Shown: one piece after another, positions 34,193-42,113 of the stretch
Position numbering within the stretch: position 1 is the first letter of the stretch
How the letters are laid out: every line of letters starts with the position of its first letter
Assembly (NCBI GenBank): GCA_004556055.1
Contig: SFIW01000001.1
Coordinates: 1-64,000 of the forward strand
DNA length: 64,000 bases
DNA from: Planctomycetaceae bacterium
GTDB taxonomy: Bacteria; Planctomycetota; Planctomycetia; Pirellulales; Thermoguttaceae
Direction of reading: 5' to 3'
Made by a program: the position numbers and the translations under genes
The notes under the pieces: model-generated
The model's input: the letters and a program-made list of their open reading frames with translations, nothing else
Told to the model about the DNA's origin: nothing
Database searches by the model: none

Positions 34193-34521
34193 ATTTTGAG
34201 TTTTTCAAACTGGAGATTTTTATCCCCGAGGATAATTTCAACGACTTACGCCTCGCCTTGATTCAAGTTGACGCCGGGCACATCGGCAAATACGACGCGT
34301 GTCTATCCTATTCGCGCGTGACGGGGACATGGCGTCCTCTCGAAGGCGCCTCGCCGTATATCGGAACGATCGACTCAATCTGCGAAGCGCCCGAACTTAA
34401 AGTCGAGGTTCTTTGTCGCGCCGAGAGACTCGACGAAACCCTTGCCGCAATTAAACGCGTTCATCCTTACGAGGAGCCCGTGATCAATGTCGTTCCCTTG
34501 TTTCGGACAGGTTTGAATTGA
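34189..34521 (+). CDS. NIF3/YqfO-like stand-alone domain protein
   Basis: This 110-residue protein matches the COG3323-type domain that is inserted in NIF3-family proteins and also occurs alone: EIFIPEDNFNDLRLALIQVDAGHIGKYDACLSYSRVTGTWRPLEGASPYIG, then VEVLCRAERLDETLAAIKRVHPYEEPVINVVPL. The G-x-IG-x-YD-x-C, GTWRPL-x-G-x2-PYIG and HPYEEP motifs are all present. The fold is PII/CutA-like and its biological role is not settled. Its start overlaps the stop of the ArsC-like gene, so the two are coupled. Confidence 0.85.
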   Translation: MNFEFFKLEIFIPEDNFNDLRLALIQVDAGHIGKYDACLSYSRVTGTWRPLEGASPYIGTIDSICEAPELKVEVLCRAERLDETLAAIKRVHPYEEPVINVVPLFRTGLN

Positions 34522-34563
34522 TCGTTATTTTTTTCCCTCACATTGATTCTGGAAAGGCCAAAT

Positions 34564-35016
34564 ATGCTGACAGTGGGAACAGTCGCGCCCGATTTCTCAT
34601 TACTCGATCAGAACGGCGTAGCTCATACGCTCTCCGAATATAGAGGCAAGACGCTTGTGCTCTACTTCTATCCGAAGGACTCGACGTCCGGTTGCACGAA
34701 ACAGGCGTGCGAATTTTCGCGTTTGGCGCAGGAATATGCGCAGAAAGGCGCCGTTATCGTAGGAGTGAGCAAAGACTCGGTCGCGTCGCATAAAAAGTTT
34801 GAAACAAAGAACGAACTCAATTTTACGTTGCTTTCTGATCCCGAGTTGACGACGTTGCAGGCGTACGACGTCTGGAAAGAAAAGAAATGCGCGGGCAAGG
34901 TCTCGATGGGAACGTTGAGAACGACGTATGTGATCGATCCAGAAGGCGTGGTCGCGCGCGCGTACGATAAAGTGAAGGCGGCGGAAAATCCCGCTCAAGT
35001 TCTTGCCGATTTGTAA
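34564..35016 (+). CDS. bcp: Thioredoxin-dependent peroxiredoxin (Bcp type)
   Basis: This 150-residue cytoplasmic enzyme reduces hydrogen peroxide and organic peroxides. It has VGTVAPDFSLLDQNG, LVLYFYPKDSTSGCTKQACEF with the peroxidatic Cys44 and a second Cys49 as in BCP/PrxQ, VIVGVSKDSVASHKKF, and the end segment TYVIDPEGVVARAYDKVKAAENPAQVL. The start at 34564 has GGAAAGG just upstream. Mid-run in the quality-control cluster, 14 bases before mazG. Confidence 0.94.
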   Translation: MLTVGTVAPDFSLLDQNGVAHTLSEYRGKTLVLYFYPKDSTSGCTKQACEFSRLAQEYAQKGAVIVGVSKDSVASHKKFETKNELNFTLLSDPELTTLQAYDVWKEKKCAGKVSMGTLRTTYVIDPEGVVARAYDKVKAAENPAQVLADL

Positions 35017-35030
35017 GGAGAATCTTCGAG

Positions 35031-35525
35031 ATGGAAAAAAGTATGGAGGGATTGCGTAAGCTGACGGAACTTCTTGCCGCGCTTCGAGACAAAGAGACCG
35101 GTTGTCCTTGGTTTCAAAGTCTGAAGCTTGAAACGCTTAAACTTCCATGCGTAGAAGAGACCGCGGAGGTCGTTCGCGCGATCAATGAGCTGGAGGCGTC
35201 GGGTGATTCTGCGAACCTGTGCGAAGAACTTGGCGATCTTCTGACGACGACGCTCCTCATGATCGAGTTGTGCGCGGAGGAGAATCTCTTTACGCTCGAG
35301 GACGTCGTTACAAGCGCCAATGAGAAAATGATACGACGTCATCCTCATGTCTTCGCGGGGGAGAAGTTCGACTCTTACGAAGCGCTCGTCGAGAGATATA
35401 AGGAAATTAAGAGACGTGAAAAAGAGGGGCGGAATCCGAGTTCCGTCCCTCTTTTCAACGCGTTTGAGGAAGTGAAAAAACTCCTCGACAATGCAAAAGA
35501 ACGCAAATTGCGCGATCTTCCGTAG
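35031..35525 (+). CDS. mazG: MazG-type nucleoside triphosphate pyrophosphohydrolase
   Basis: This 164-residue single-domain MazG hydrolyses (d)NTPs, thought to clear aberrant nucleotides. Motifs: LLAALRDKETGCPWFQSLKLETLKLPCVEETAEVVRAI, with the EExxE metal site as CVEETAEV, then NLCEELGDLLTTTLLMIELCAEEN (EExxD) and NEKMIRRHPHVFAGE. Ordinary E. coli-type MazG has two domains of ~260 residues; this is the short form. CPW is followed by F instead of D. An AAGGAG site precedes the ATG. It ends only 6 bases from the convergent MATE gene, with no obvious terminator between. Confidence 0.9.
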   Translation: MEKSMEGLRKLTELLAALRDKETGCPWFQSLKLETLKLPCVEETAEVVRAINELEASGDSANLCEELGDLLTTTLLMIELCAEENLFTLEDVVTSANEKMIRRHPHVFAGEKFDSYEALVERYKEIKRREKEGRNPSSVPLFNAFEEVKKLLDNAKERKLRDLP

Positions 35526-35531
35526 TTCGCG

Positions 35532-36917
35532 TTAAGCGGAAAGGTTAGGGGGCGACGCGACGGCGAGCGTCTTTTTTCGCAAAATCAGGAAGACGCAGAC
35601 GCACACGGCGACGGAAAGGCAAGAGGATATTGGCGCGGCCATACCTACGTCAAAGAGTGTGGAATCGCTTTCTCGGCTGATGATATACGACAAGGGAATA
35701 CGCGCGATAAACGCGGTAACCGTGCTGTGCAGAAAAACGATCAACGTTTTTCCGCACCCGCAGAAGTATCCGTTCAGGTTGAATATTAGCGCGACAAGAA
35801 CGCAATCGATCATGAACGAACGCAAATAGAGTCCGCCTTGTCGCGCAACTTCGTCGACGTGTGTGAAAAGTCCCGCGACGTTTGTCGCCAAAAACTGGCA
35901 CGACAGCCAGAAGACGACTCCGAAGGTCGCGGCGATAAGGGTTCCCCATAAGCCGGCGCTTGCCGCTCGTTTGGGTTGCTTTGCGCCAAGATTTTGCGCG
36001 GTTGCGGTCGTAACGGCGTTGGAGAAGGCGACCGCGGGAAGGAAGAAGAATCCGATGCATCTCTGCGCGACCCCGAGTCCCGCCGCTTCCATAACGCCCA
36101 TTGAATTGACGAGCGCTTGAATGATGAGGAAGGAAACGTTCGTGAAGACGTCTTGCAGGGCGAGAGGCGCTCCAACTCCAAGAATTCTCTTGAGAGATTC
36201 AAGACTCGGGAGAAAATGCTGGCGATGGAATTCGATCGGAAAACGTTTGACGCGAATATAAACGATGGACGCAACAAAACTTAACGCGATAGACGCGACC
36301 GTCGCGATCGCCGCGCCCAGAGGTCCCATCCCATAATGCGCGATAAGGATCAGGTCGCCGATAATGTTGCAGACGCATGAAACGACGACGAAGATCGTGG
36401 GCGTGACGGCGTCTCCGAACCCTCGATAAATGGCTCCGATCACGTTATAGCCAATCACGAGCGGGATCCCGCACGCGGCGGTGAAGACATATTGGCGCGT
36501 ATAGTCGACCGCTTCCGTCGGCGTCTTCATCGCTTCGACAAAGTAATCGGTCGAGAGCGCCAAAATTGGGGTGAGAACGACGGAGATTAGGAAAAAGAGA
36601 ACGGCGGTTGAGCCAATTGCGCGCGCGGCTCCTTCTGAATCCTTAGAGCCGACTTGCTTGGCGATAAGCGCCGTGCTCCCGGTCGCTAGACCTAGAGTGA
36701 GCCCGGTGACAACGAACAAAAACTGAGCGCCGATCGAGACGGCGGCGATCGCCGCTTCGTCGCAATATCTTCCGATAATGAAAAGGTCGACGGCTCCGTA
36801 AAACGCCTGCAGAAGGTAGGCGCACATGAAGGGGATGGCAAAACGCCACAAAGCGCGTGGAATCGATCCTTCAATCATGTAACGATCGATCCGTATTGAA
36901 GAGATTTTATCTTCCAT
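35532..36917 (-). CDS. MATE family efflux transporter, second copy
   Basis: This 461-residue inner-membrane transporter has about twelve hydrophobic segments. It opens MIEGSIPRALWRFAIPFMCAYLLQAFYGAVDLFIIGRYCDEAAIAAVSIG, the usual MATE start, with TGSTALIAKQVGSKDSEGAARAIG and AIYRGFGDAVTPTIFVVVSCVCNIIGDLILI in the first half and AVTTATAQNLGAKQPKRAA in the second. It differs clearly from the transporter at 9877. The start is taken as the first ATG, though an internal ATG (36878) begins the conserved part; neither has a clear site. A promoter is at 36990-37017. Confidence 0.9.
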   Translation of the reverse strand: MEDKISSIRIDRYMIEGSIPRALWRFAIPFMCAYLLQAFYGAVDLFIIGRYCDEAAIAAVSIGAQFLFVVTGLTLGLATGSTALIAKQVGSKDSEGAARAIGSTAVLFFLISVVLTPILALSTDYFVEAMKTPTEAVDYTRQYVFTAACGIPLVIGYNVIGAIYRGFGDAVTPTIFVVVSCVCNIIGDLILIAHYGMGPLGAAIATVASIALSFVASIVYIRVKRFPIEFHRQHFLPSLESLKRILGVGAPLALQDVFTNVSFLIIQALVNSMGVMEAAGLGVAQRCIGFFFLPAVAFSNAVTTATAQNLGAKQPKRAASAGLWGTLIAATFGVVFWLSCQFLATNVAGLFTHVDEVARQGGLYLRSFMIDCVLVALIFNLNGYFCGCGKTLIVFLHSTVTAFIARIPLSYIISRESDSTLFDVGMAAPISSCLSVAVCVCVFLILRKKTLAVASPPNLSA

Positions 36918-36989
36918 TTTAAAGAATTTTTTTAAAAGAAGCGCCGAGTTTCTCCGGCGCGTGGAGAACTGTTCGCACAGTTGTTGATT

Positions 36990-37017
36990 ATTCTAAAAAG
37001 AACGCCGTTTTTGTGAA
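36990..37017 (-). promoter_or_regulatory. sigma-70-like promoter for the second MATE gene
   Basis: On the minus strand, TTCACA (37012-37017), 16 bases, TAGAAT (36990-36995), ~70 bases before the ATG at 36917. The rest of 36918-37192 shows no gene; a plus-strand promoter for the LysM gene must be here but is not clear. Confidence 0.6.
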
Positions 37018-37192
37018 GTCGGAGAGAGGCAAAATCTATACGCGTTTTGCTCTTTTTTTTTCGCGAAAAAGTTATTACAGTGCGTCAAAGGTATTTTGGC
37101 GCGCTTGCTTCCGTTCGACGTCTCGAATGAAGCGGCGTATTTATTCCAGGGAAACGGACTGATAAAGGTTTTGAACGTCAGGAGGACGTATC

Positions 37193-38887
37193 GTGGCGGA
37201 AAATATGCTAAAGGGAGTTGCATGGCTTGCTATGATTCTTCTCGCGACGCTTGGCGCGTTGACGTTTCTTCCCGAAAGCGCGTGGGATACGTGTCCGCCC
37301 CCTCTAAGTTCCGTTCGATCGTCTCTCGCGAACTTCTGTATTGCGCCCGCTAAATACCGCGCCAAAGTCGCCGACTCCGAATTGACAGTCGCTCCCGTCG
37401 CCGAGAACGCGCGTCTTACTAACGGCGACGACGACTCGCTTTGCGCGGAATCGCGCGTCCAAATCGCTTCTCCTCGAATCCTCGAAGAACGCGGCGAACC
37501 GATCGATTCTCCCGTTCGCTCTCGATTTGCGGGCGTTGCGACGGGGTTACAAGACGCCGACCTTCCGCCGACAGATCTTCCAGCCGACGAGACTCTCCTT
37601 TCTCAGAGTTCTTCCGAACCCGAACCCGCTCCCCTTGCCGCTCCCGAGAACCTAGCCGACAGTCCTCTGGACGATCCGATCTTCAACGGCTCGGGAGACG
37701 GTTTGGACGAGTCGTTGACGACGCTCGCGGATCCGCCGCAGAGCGCGGAATTTTCCGAGGCGAACGCGCTTCTTAGCGAGCACGCGCAAGAGACGGCTTT
37801 GCAACAAAACGCGTCCGACGCCTTGAATGTCGCCGCTATACCCGCCGTTGCGGCGCAGAATGAGAACGCCGCGCCGTCGGTCGCTCCTATGCCGGAGGGC
37901 ATCGCGGAATCGTCGGCGTCCTCGACGCCCCAACAGGCGTCTCTAAAGAACGCGGCTCCGCAACCGCAAACCTTAGCGGAGGCTGGCGCCGCAATGGCGT
38001 CTTCCGCATCTCCGACTCCCGCCGAGCCGACTCCCGCGATTCAGAGCTCCGTCGCATGCGCCAATCCCGCTCAAGCGCCTCAGGATCCCGCCGCGTGCGC
38101 AACCGGCGCGACTCCGACCCTCTCCGAACTGATCGTTGCGAAAAACTATCCGGCGGCGCTTAACCTTGCGTTAAAGGGCGCGCGCGACGTCGCCTCCGCC
38201 GCTCAGGCGCGCGATATTTTCGTCGCCCTCAATACGCTTAGGCGATATTACGTCGCTCAAGGACAGACGGACGTTGTCGCGCGGATCAATTCGACGCTCG
38301 ACGGTTTAGCTTTTGAAATCTTCTATAACCCGAAACGAGCGATTCTTGAACCGATGCGTCAAACGTTGCCTGGCGAAACTCTTCAATCGATCGCGAAGGA
38401 GTACGGCGTCTCTCCCGAAACGATCGCCGTTATTAACGGCGTGCAGTTGCCTGCGGATTCGCCGCTCCCCCCCGGAGCGCAACTCAAAGTATTTCGCGGA
38501 CCGGTCGCTGCGGAAATCTCCGCGTCGCGTAAAGAACTTTTGCTGACTTTCAACGGTCTCTACGCCGGACGGTTCAAGTGCGGTATTCCGCGTCAGGACG
38601 CGAATTTTAGAGGATCGTGCGTCGTCGAGTCGCTGATTGAGAAACCCTCTTGCGACGCCGTCGATCTTTCCGGCGCCAAAATCACGATTCCGGGAGGCGC
38701 CCCGGAGAATCCCCTTGGAGCGTACTGGATCGCCCTTTCGGACGGTCACGGACTTCAAGGGACGAATCGCCCGGAATTGATTGGAACAGACGTTCCTGAG
38801 AATGGCGGCTTTATCTTTAGCAATCGAGAGATTTCGCAACTGAAAATCTTCCTTGCCCCCGGTTCAAAGGTCTATTTTACCGATTGA
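37193..38887 (+). CDS. LysM protein with an inactive L,D-transpeptidase-like (YkuD) domain
   Basis: This 564-residue protein has an N-terminal membrane anchor (GVAWLAMILLATLGALTFLP), then ~270 residues rich in Ala, Pro, Glu and Ser (low complexity), a short helical region (~300-375), a LysM domain (ILEPMRQTLPGETLQSIAKEYGVSPETIAVINGV...LKVF) and a C-terminal YkuD fold. Active L,D-transpeptidases read IHGT...SHGC(I/V)R; here the same places read LQGT and ENGGFIF, so both the catalytic histidine and the catalytic cysteine are gone while GTNRPELIG around them is kept. It is therefore a pseudoenzyme, perhaps a peptidoglycan-binding or regulatory factor. The start is GTG at 37193, with GGAGG 7 bases upstream. 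Confidence 0.8.
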   Translation: MAENMLKGVAWLAMILLATLGALTFLPESAWDTCPPPLSSVRSSLANFCIAPAKYRAKVADSELTVAPVAENARLTNGDDDSLCAESRVQIASPRILEERGEPIDSPVRSRFAGVATGLQDADLPPTDLPADETLLSQSSSEPEPAPLAAPENLADSPLDDPIFNGSGDGLDESLTTLADPPQSAEFSEANALLSEHAQETALQQNASDALNVAAIPAVAAQNENAAPSVAPMPEGIAESSASSTPQQASLKNAAPQPQTLAEAGAAMASSASPTPAEPTPAIQSSVACANPAQAPQDPAACATGATPTLSELIVAKNYPAALNLALKGARDVASAAQARDIFVALNTLRRYYVAQGQTDVVARINSTLDGLAFEIFYNPKRAILEPMRQTLPGETLQSIAKEYGVSPETIAVINGVQLPADSPLPPGAQLKVFRGPVAAEISASRKELLLTFNGLYAGRFKCGIPRQDANFRGSCVVESLIEKPSCDAVDLSGAKITIPGGAPENPLGAYWIALSDGHGLQGTNRPELIGTDVPENGGFIFSNREISQLKIFLAPGSKVYFTD

Positions 38888-38909
38888 TTAAAGAATTCAT
38901 CGTGTGAAA

Positions 38910-38938
38910 GGCCCGCGTGAAGGACGCGGGCCTTTTTT
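38910..38938 (+). terminator. Intrinsic terminator after the LysM gene
   Basis: GGCCCGCGT (38910-38918) pairs perfectly with ACGCGGGCC (38924-38932), followed by six T. It also separates the convergent gene ending at 38943. Confidence 0.92.
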
Positions 38939-38942
38939 ATGT

Positions 38943-40175
38943 CTACCAGTTTTCCTTCTCCTGCTTTCTGATTTCTGAAGAAGAAACGTCGTCGATAAAA
39001 ACGTCTTGCGGAAGAAACTCGCAGAGTTGACGCAGCGCGCCGGGAAGCTTGTCGACGAGGGCGTCTGAAGAGAGTATTTTTCCGTCGATTCTGCGCGTAA
39101 AGACAAGGAATCGCGCGTTTAGAGCGCGGAGTTCTTCGAGGACTGAGTCGAGCTGGGCGACGCAATTATTCTCGTACTTCGGATCTGCGAGACGTAAAAT
39201 CGTATCGGTTCCGACGATGAAAATCGCGCCGGGAAAAATCCGGGCCTTTTGGACAAATCGCGGGGCGTTGACGATCCAGAGAGTCGATTTTGGAACGAGC
39301 TTGTTGAGCTGGGCCGCTCGGCGCGTTAGTTCTAGCGGGTCGAGGGGCGGTTTGTCGACATTGTGCGCGGATATTTCAAATTCGACGGGGCAATTGAGAC
39401 GCGACGAGGCGATCTGGGCGATTGCGGCGTGCCCTCGATGCGCGGGGTTAAAAGAACCTGGAAAGATGAGATATCGAGCGTCTTTTTGAGGATAGCGAGG
39501 AAGAGGGTCGACGCGACCATTTTGCGCAAGAAGGACTTGCCCTCGGGAATCGTCTGGAGCGTAGAGGAATGTCGCGGCTTCATGATTGACGATGACGGAG
39601 GAGAATTCGGCGACGTCGTCGCACGAGAGTGGTTCGAGCGTTCGAAGGGGAAGAATTTCCCTGTTTTCCGCCCAAAATTTATGAGATCCTTGCTCAACTT
39701 TTTCCATCGTTTTCATGAGGGTAGAGAAGATAAAATCGGCGGCGAGTCGTTCCTCTTGGGCGCGTGTTCGCGCGTTCTTTTTGAGGGTCATCGACGCTGA
39801 AAAAGTTCCCAAACGAGAGAGGATGGAACAATGAACGCGATGCGCGCCCTTTTTTGGACGCTCCGATACGAGCGCCGCAGTTGCGCCGACGCCCAGGAGC
39901 GCAAGAGGGTTGGCGTCGGGCGCGAGGATCTGAGCGCGCCGCAGCGCTGCGGCGGCTAGGAGTCGCGCCGTGCGTTCCGAAGTATAATTTTCCGGGTGAA
40001 ATCCTAGAAAGTCGTCCGTCGCCGAAGGCGCGTACGGAATACGCGCTTCAAGAAAGGTCTGGGACGCGCCGGGAACGGATAGATAATCCGATAGGAAGGG
40101 GGAACCGCCGCCGGAGATCGTGACGACAAATTTCAATTGGGATTGGCGAAGTCTGGAAATGACGTCGAAATGCAT
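38943..40175 (-). CDS. CinA-like domain fused to a NadD-like nucleotidyltransferase
   Basis: This 410-residue protein joins two domains. Residues ~10-170 resemble the CinA C-terminal (PncC, nicotinamide-nucleotide amidohydrolase) fold: KFVVTISGGGSPFLSDYLSVPGAS, TARLLAAAALRRAQIL, LLGVGATAALVSERPKKGAHRV. Residues ~235-410 are a nucleotidyltransferase of the NadD/CoaD type: YLIFPGSFNPAHRGHAAIAQIA (GSFNPxHxGH), KARIFPGAIFIVGTDTILRLADP and the late DDVSSSEIRKQ (SSxxIR). The pairing suggests work on nicotinamide mononucleotide in NAD recycling, but CinA catalytic residues are not all evident and the substrate is open. AAGGA precedes the ATG, and a strong promoter lies at 40221-40248. Confidence 0.75.
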   Translation of the reverse strand: MHFDVISRLRQSQLKFVVTISGGGSPFLSDYLSVPGASQTFLEARIPYAPSATDDFLGFHPENYTSERTARLLAAAALRRAQILAPDANPLALLGVGATAALVSERPKKGAHRVHCSILSRLGTFSASMTLKKNARTRAQEERLAADFIFSTLMKTMEKVEQGSHKFWAENREILPLRTLEPLSCDDVAEFSSVIVNHEAATFLYAPDDSRGQVLLAQNGRVDPLPRYPQKDARYLIFPGSFNPAHRGHAAIAQIASSRLNCPVEFEISAHNVDKPPLDPLELTRRAAQLNKLVPKSTLWIVNAPRFVQKARIFPGAIFIVGTDTILRLADPKYENNCVAQLDSVLEELRALNARFLVFTRRIDGKILSSDALVDKLPGALRQLCEFLPQDVFIDDVSSSEIRKQEKENW

Positions 40176-40220
40176 TCTTGAATCCTTTTAAGAAAATGCG
40201 CGCGAGACAACCTTCATAGC

Positions 40221-40248
40221 ATTATAGTGAAAAGGGGCGCTTAGACAA
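40221..40248 (-). promoter_or_regulatory. sigma-70-like promoter for the CinA/nucleotidyltransferase gene
   Basis: On the minus strand, TTGTCT (40243-40248), 16 bases, consensus TATAAT (40221-40226), 45 bases before the ATG at 40175. It immediately follows the terminator of the upstream HEAT gene. Confidence 0.72.
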
Positions 40249-40253
40249 TAAAG

Positions 40254-40286
40254 AACCGCGACGTTGCGTTGAACAGCGTCGCGGTT
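40254..40286 (-). terminator. Intrinsic terminator after the HEAT gene
   Basis: On the minus strand, AACCGCGACG pairs perfectly over 10 bp with CGTCGCGGTT (40277-40286 with 40254-40263), followed by CTTTATT. The T-run is weak. Confidence 0.65.
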
Positions 40287-40314
40287 TAATTAGAAATCTG
40301 TCAAAGGATTGAAC

Positions 40315-42027
40315 TCATTTGATGTTGTTTTTGTAGCCGGTCGCGCGGTCGCGTTGCTGATCGTTACCCTTTTCAATAACGACGTCGAGAGCGCCCTTGA
40401 AGAGCTCCTTGTCTTGCTTGCGGAGATAGTCTTGGTGCGCGAGGTCGAGGATAGCGTTCATCGCCTTATCGGAAAGGCTTGCTTCGTCGACTTTGGAGAG
40501 GGCGAAGCGGACGGAATCGAGAGTACGGACGGCGCCGACGCGTTCGAGGACGAGGTTGCGTTCGTCGTCGCGTTCTGCGAGCTCGAAGGCGGTCTTCAAG
40601 TTGGCGAGTTTGTCGTCGTCGGACATGTCGATACCGTCGCGGTCGTCAGGAAGAGAAATAACGCGTACGAAGGCGCGGAGCGCTTGGATGCGAAGTTGCT
40701 TGGGGAGCTTTTGATCTTTGGCGGCGTCGAGGAGTTTTTCCCAAACGACGGCGTTAGGCCAATTGCTCATGGCGCGAATCGTGAGAGCGACCATCTGGGG
40801 CTGACCTGAAGCGAGTCCCTTTTCCATTTGTTCGAGGGCCGCGTCGCCGCCGATACGTCCCAAAAGCATGAAGATTTGGGCGCCGTTATCGTTATTCATC
40901 ATCTTAACGACAGGAGTAGCGTCGCCTTCGCAAAGTCTTGAGATGATTTGCTCGGCGCGGTCTCGATCGCCGCCTTGAGGAATAGCGAGGAACGCGCTGA
41001 CGAAGTCTGGAATGTTCTTCTTGGACGCAAGCTTTTCAGCGGCGGCAAGGAGCTGGAGGCGGACGGCGCAGTCGTCTTTCTTGGCAAGATCGAGAAGGGT
41101 GGCGACCTCTTCTTTGTCGTAACGGAGGCTGGCGACGTAAGCGAGAGACGCGAGGTAGTCGTTGTTCTTTTCTTTCTTGAGGGCAGCGGCGAGAGCGGCG
41201 TCGAAGTCGTCGGTCGCAATGTTCGCCATGACGCGTTCAACAAAACCGCGATCGAAGGAGAAAGCGTCGTAAAGAGCGTCGAAGTTCTTACCGGAGCCAA
41301 TCTTCTCGATGGCGAGGAGAGCGGCGCGCTTAACGAATTCGTTCTCGGACTTGAGCGAGTCGAGGGCGATATCGAGATATGCGGGGTCGTCCTTGACGCG
41401 GATGGCGCCTAAGGCGCGCGCTTTATCGTCGTCGGAGAGGTCGTTGAATTTGGCGAGGTAGTCTGCAAATTCTTTGTCGGAAAGGTAGGGTAGGGCCAAA
41501 GGAAGCTCGGTTTCGACGCCGATAGAAAGATCGACGTTGAGGTTGACGAGATAGCCGTCGATTTTCTTAGGATCGTCGATCTTTTCCTTGGCGGCGTTGA
41601 GGGCGGCGGCCGCTTTCTCAGAACCGATCTGAACGAGCGCGCGAGCCGCTTCGTCAAAGAGCGCGGGTTCGTCGCTTGTGAGGAAGGAAGAGAGAACGTC
41701 GACGCAGGAGTCGTCGCCAACCCATCCAACGAGGTGGAGGAGCCATTGTTTGGTCGCGGTCGGATAATCTTGACCAAGCGCTTCTTTCATAAGCGAGAGG
41801 GCGGCTTCGCGTTGATCGAGCTGTTGGAGACAGAGATTCATCCACGTCTTCTGGGCGTTCTCCATTTCCTTGATCTGATCGTCGTTAGTCCAATCGCTTG
41901 GAGACATTTTTTCGACGGTAGCCTTGAAGGTTTCGGCGGCGTCTTGGGCGAAGCTCGGCGCGGCAAAGGCGCAGAGAGACAGGGACGCTGTAAGGATCAG
42001 CGCGGAATTTTTCAAATTGAATTTCAT
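40315..42027 (-). CDS. Secreted HEAT-repeat protein
   Basis: This 570-residue protein has a clear signal peptide (MKFNLKNSALILTASLSLCAFAAPSFA-QD), then helical repeats along its whole length, for example WLLHLVGWVGDDSCVDVLSSFLTSDEPALFDEAARALVQIG and ENEFVKRAALLAIEKIGSG, spaced ~35-40 residues as in HEAT/PBS-lyase-type solenoids. No catalytic motif is seen. HEAT solenoids bind partners; this one probably acts in the periplasm. The start at 42027 is chosen because it begins the signal peptide; the frame extends 61 codons further upstream with no signal or site. It lies 86 bases downstream of the Tat-exported oxidoreductase and may be co-transcribed with it. Confidence 0.8.
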   Translation of the reverse strand: MKFNLKNSALILTASLSLCAFAAPSFAQDAAETFKATVEKMSPSDWTNDDQIKEMENAQKTWMNLCLQQLDQREAALSLMKEALGQDYPTATKQWLLHLVGWVGDDSCVDVLSSFLTSDEPALFDEAARALVQIGSEKAAAALNAAKEKIDDPKKIDGYLVNLNVDLSIGVETELPLALPYLSDKEFADYLAKFNDLSDDDKARALGAIRVKDDPAYLDIALDSLKSENEFVKRAALLAIEKIGSGKNFDALYDAFSFDRGFVERVMANIATDDFDAALAAALKKEKNNDYLASLAYVASLRYDKEEVATLLDLAKKDDCAVRLQLLAAAEKLASKKNIPDFVSAFLAIPQGGDRDRAEQIISRLCEGDATPVVKMMNNDNGAQIFMLLGRIGGDAALEQMEKGLASGQPQMVALTIRAMSNWPNAVVWEKLLDAAKDQKLPKQLRIQALRAFVRVISLPDDRDGIDMSDDDKLANLKTAFELAERDDERNLVLERVGAVRTLDSVRFALSKVDEASLSDKAMNAILDLAHQDYLRKQDKELFKGALDVVIEKGNDQQRDRATGYKNNIK

Positions 42028-42113
42028 GTATTCGTCTCTATTTCTGTATGTTAAGCGCAGAGTAATCTCCGCGCGCTTTTTTTTTTTGAAAAAACCGATT
42101 ATGTCGCGAGACT

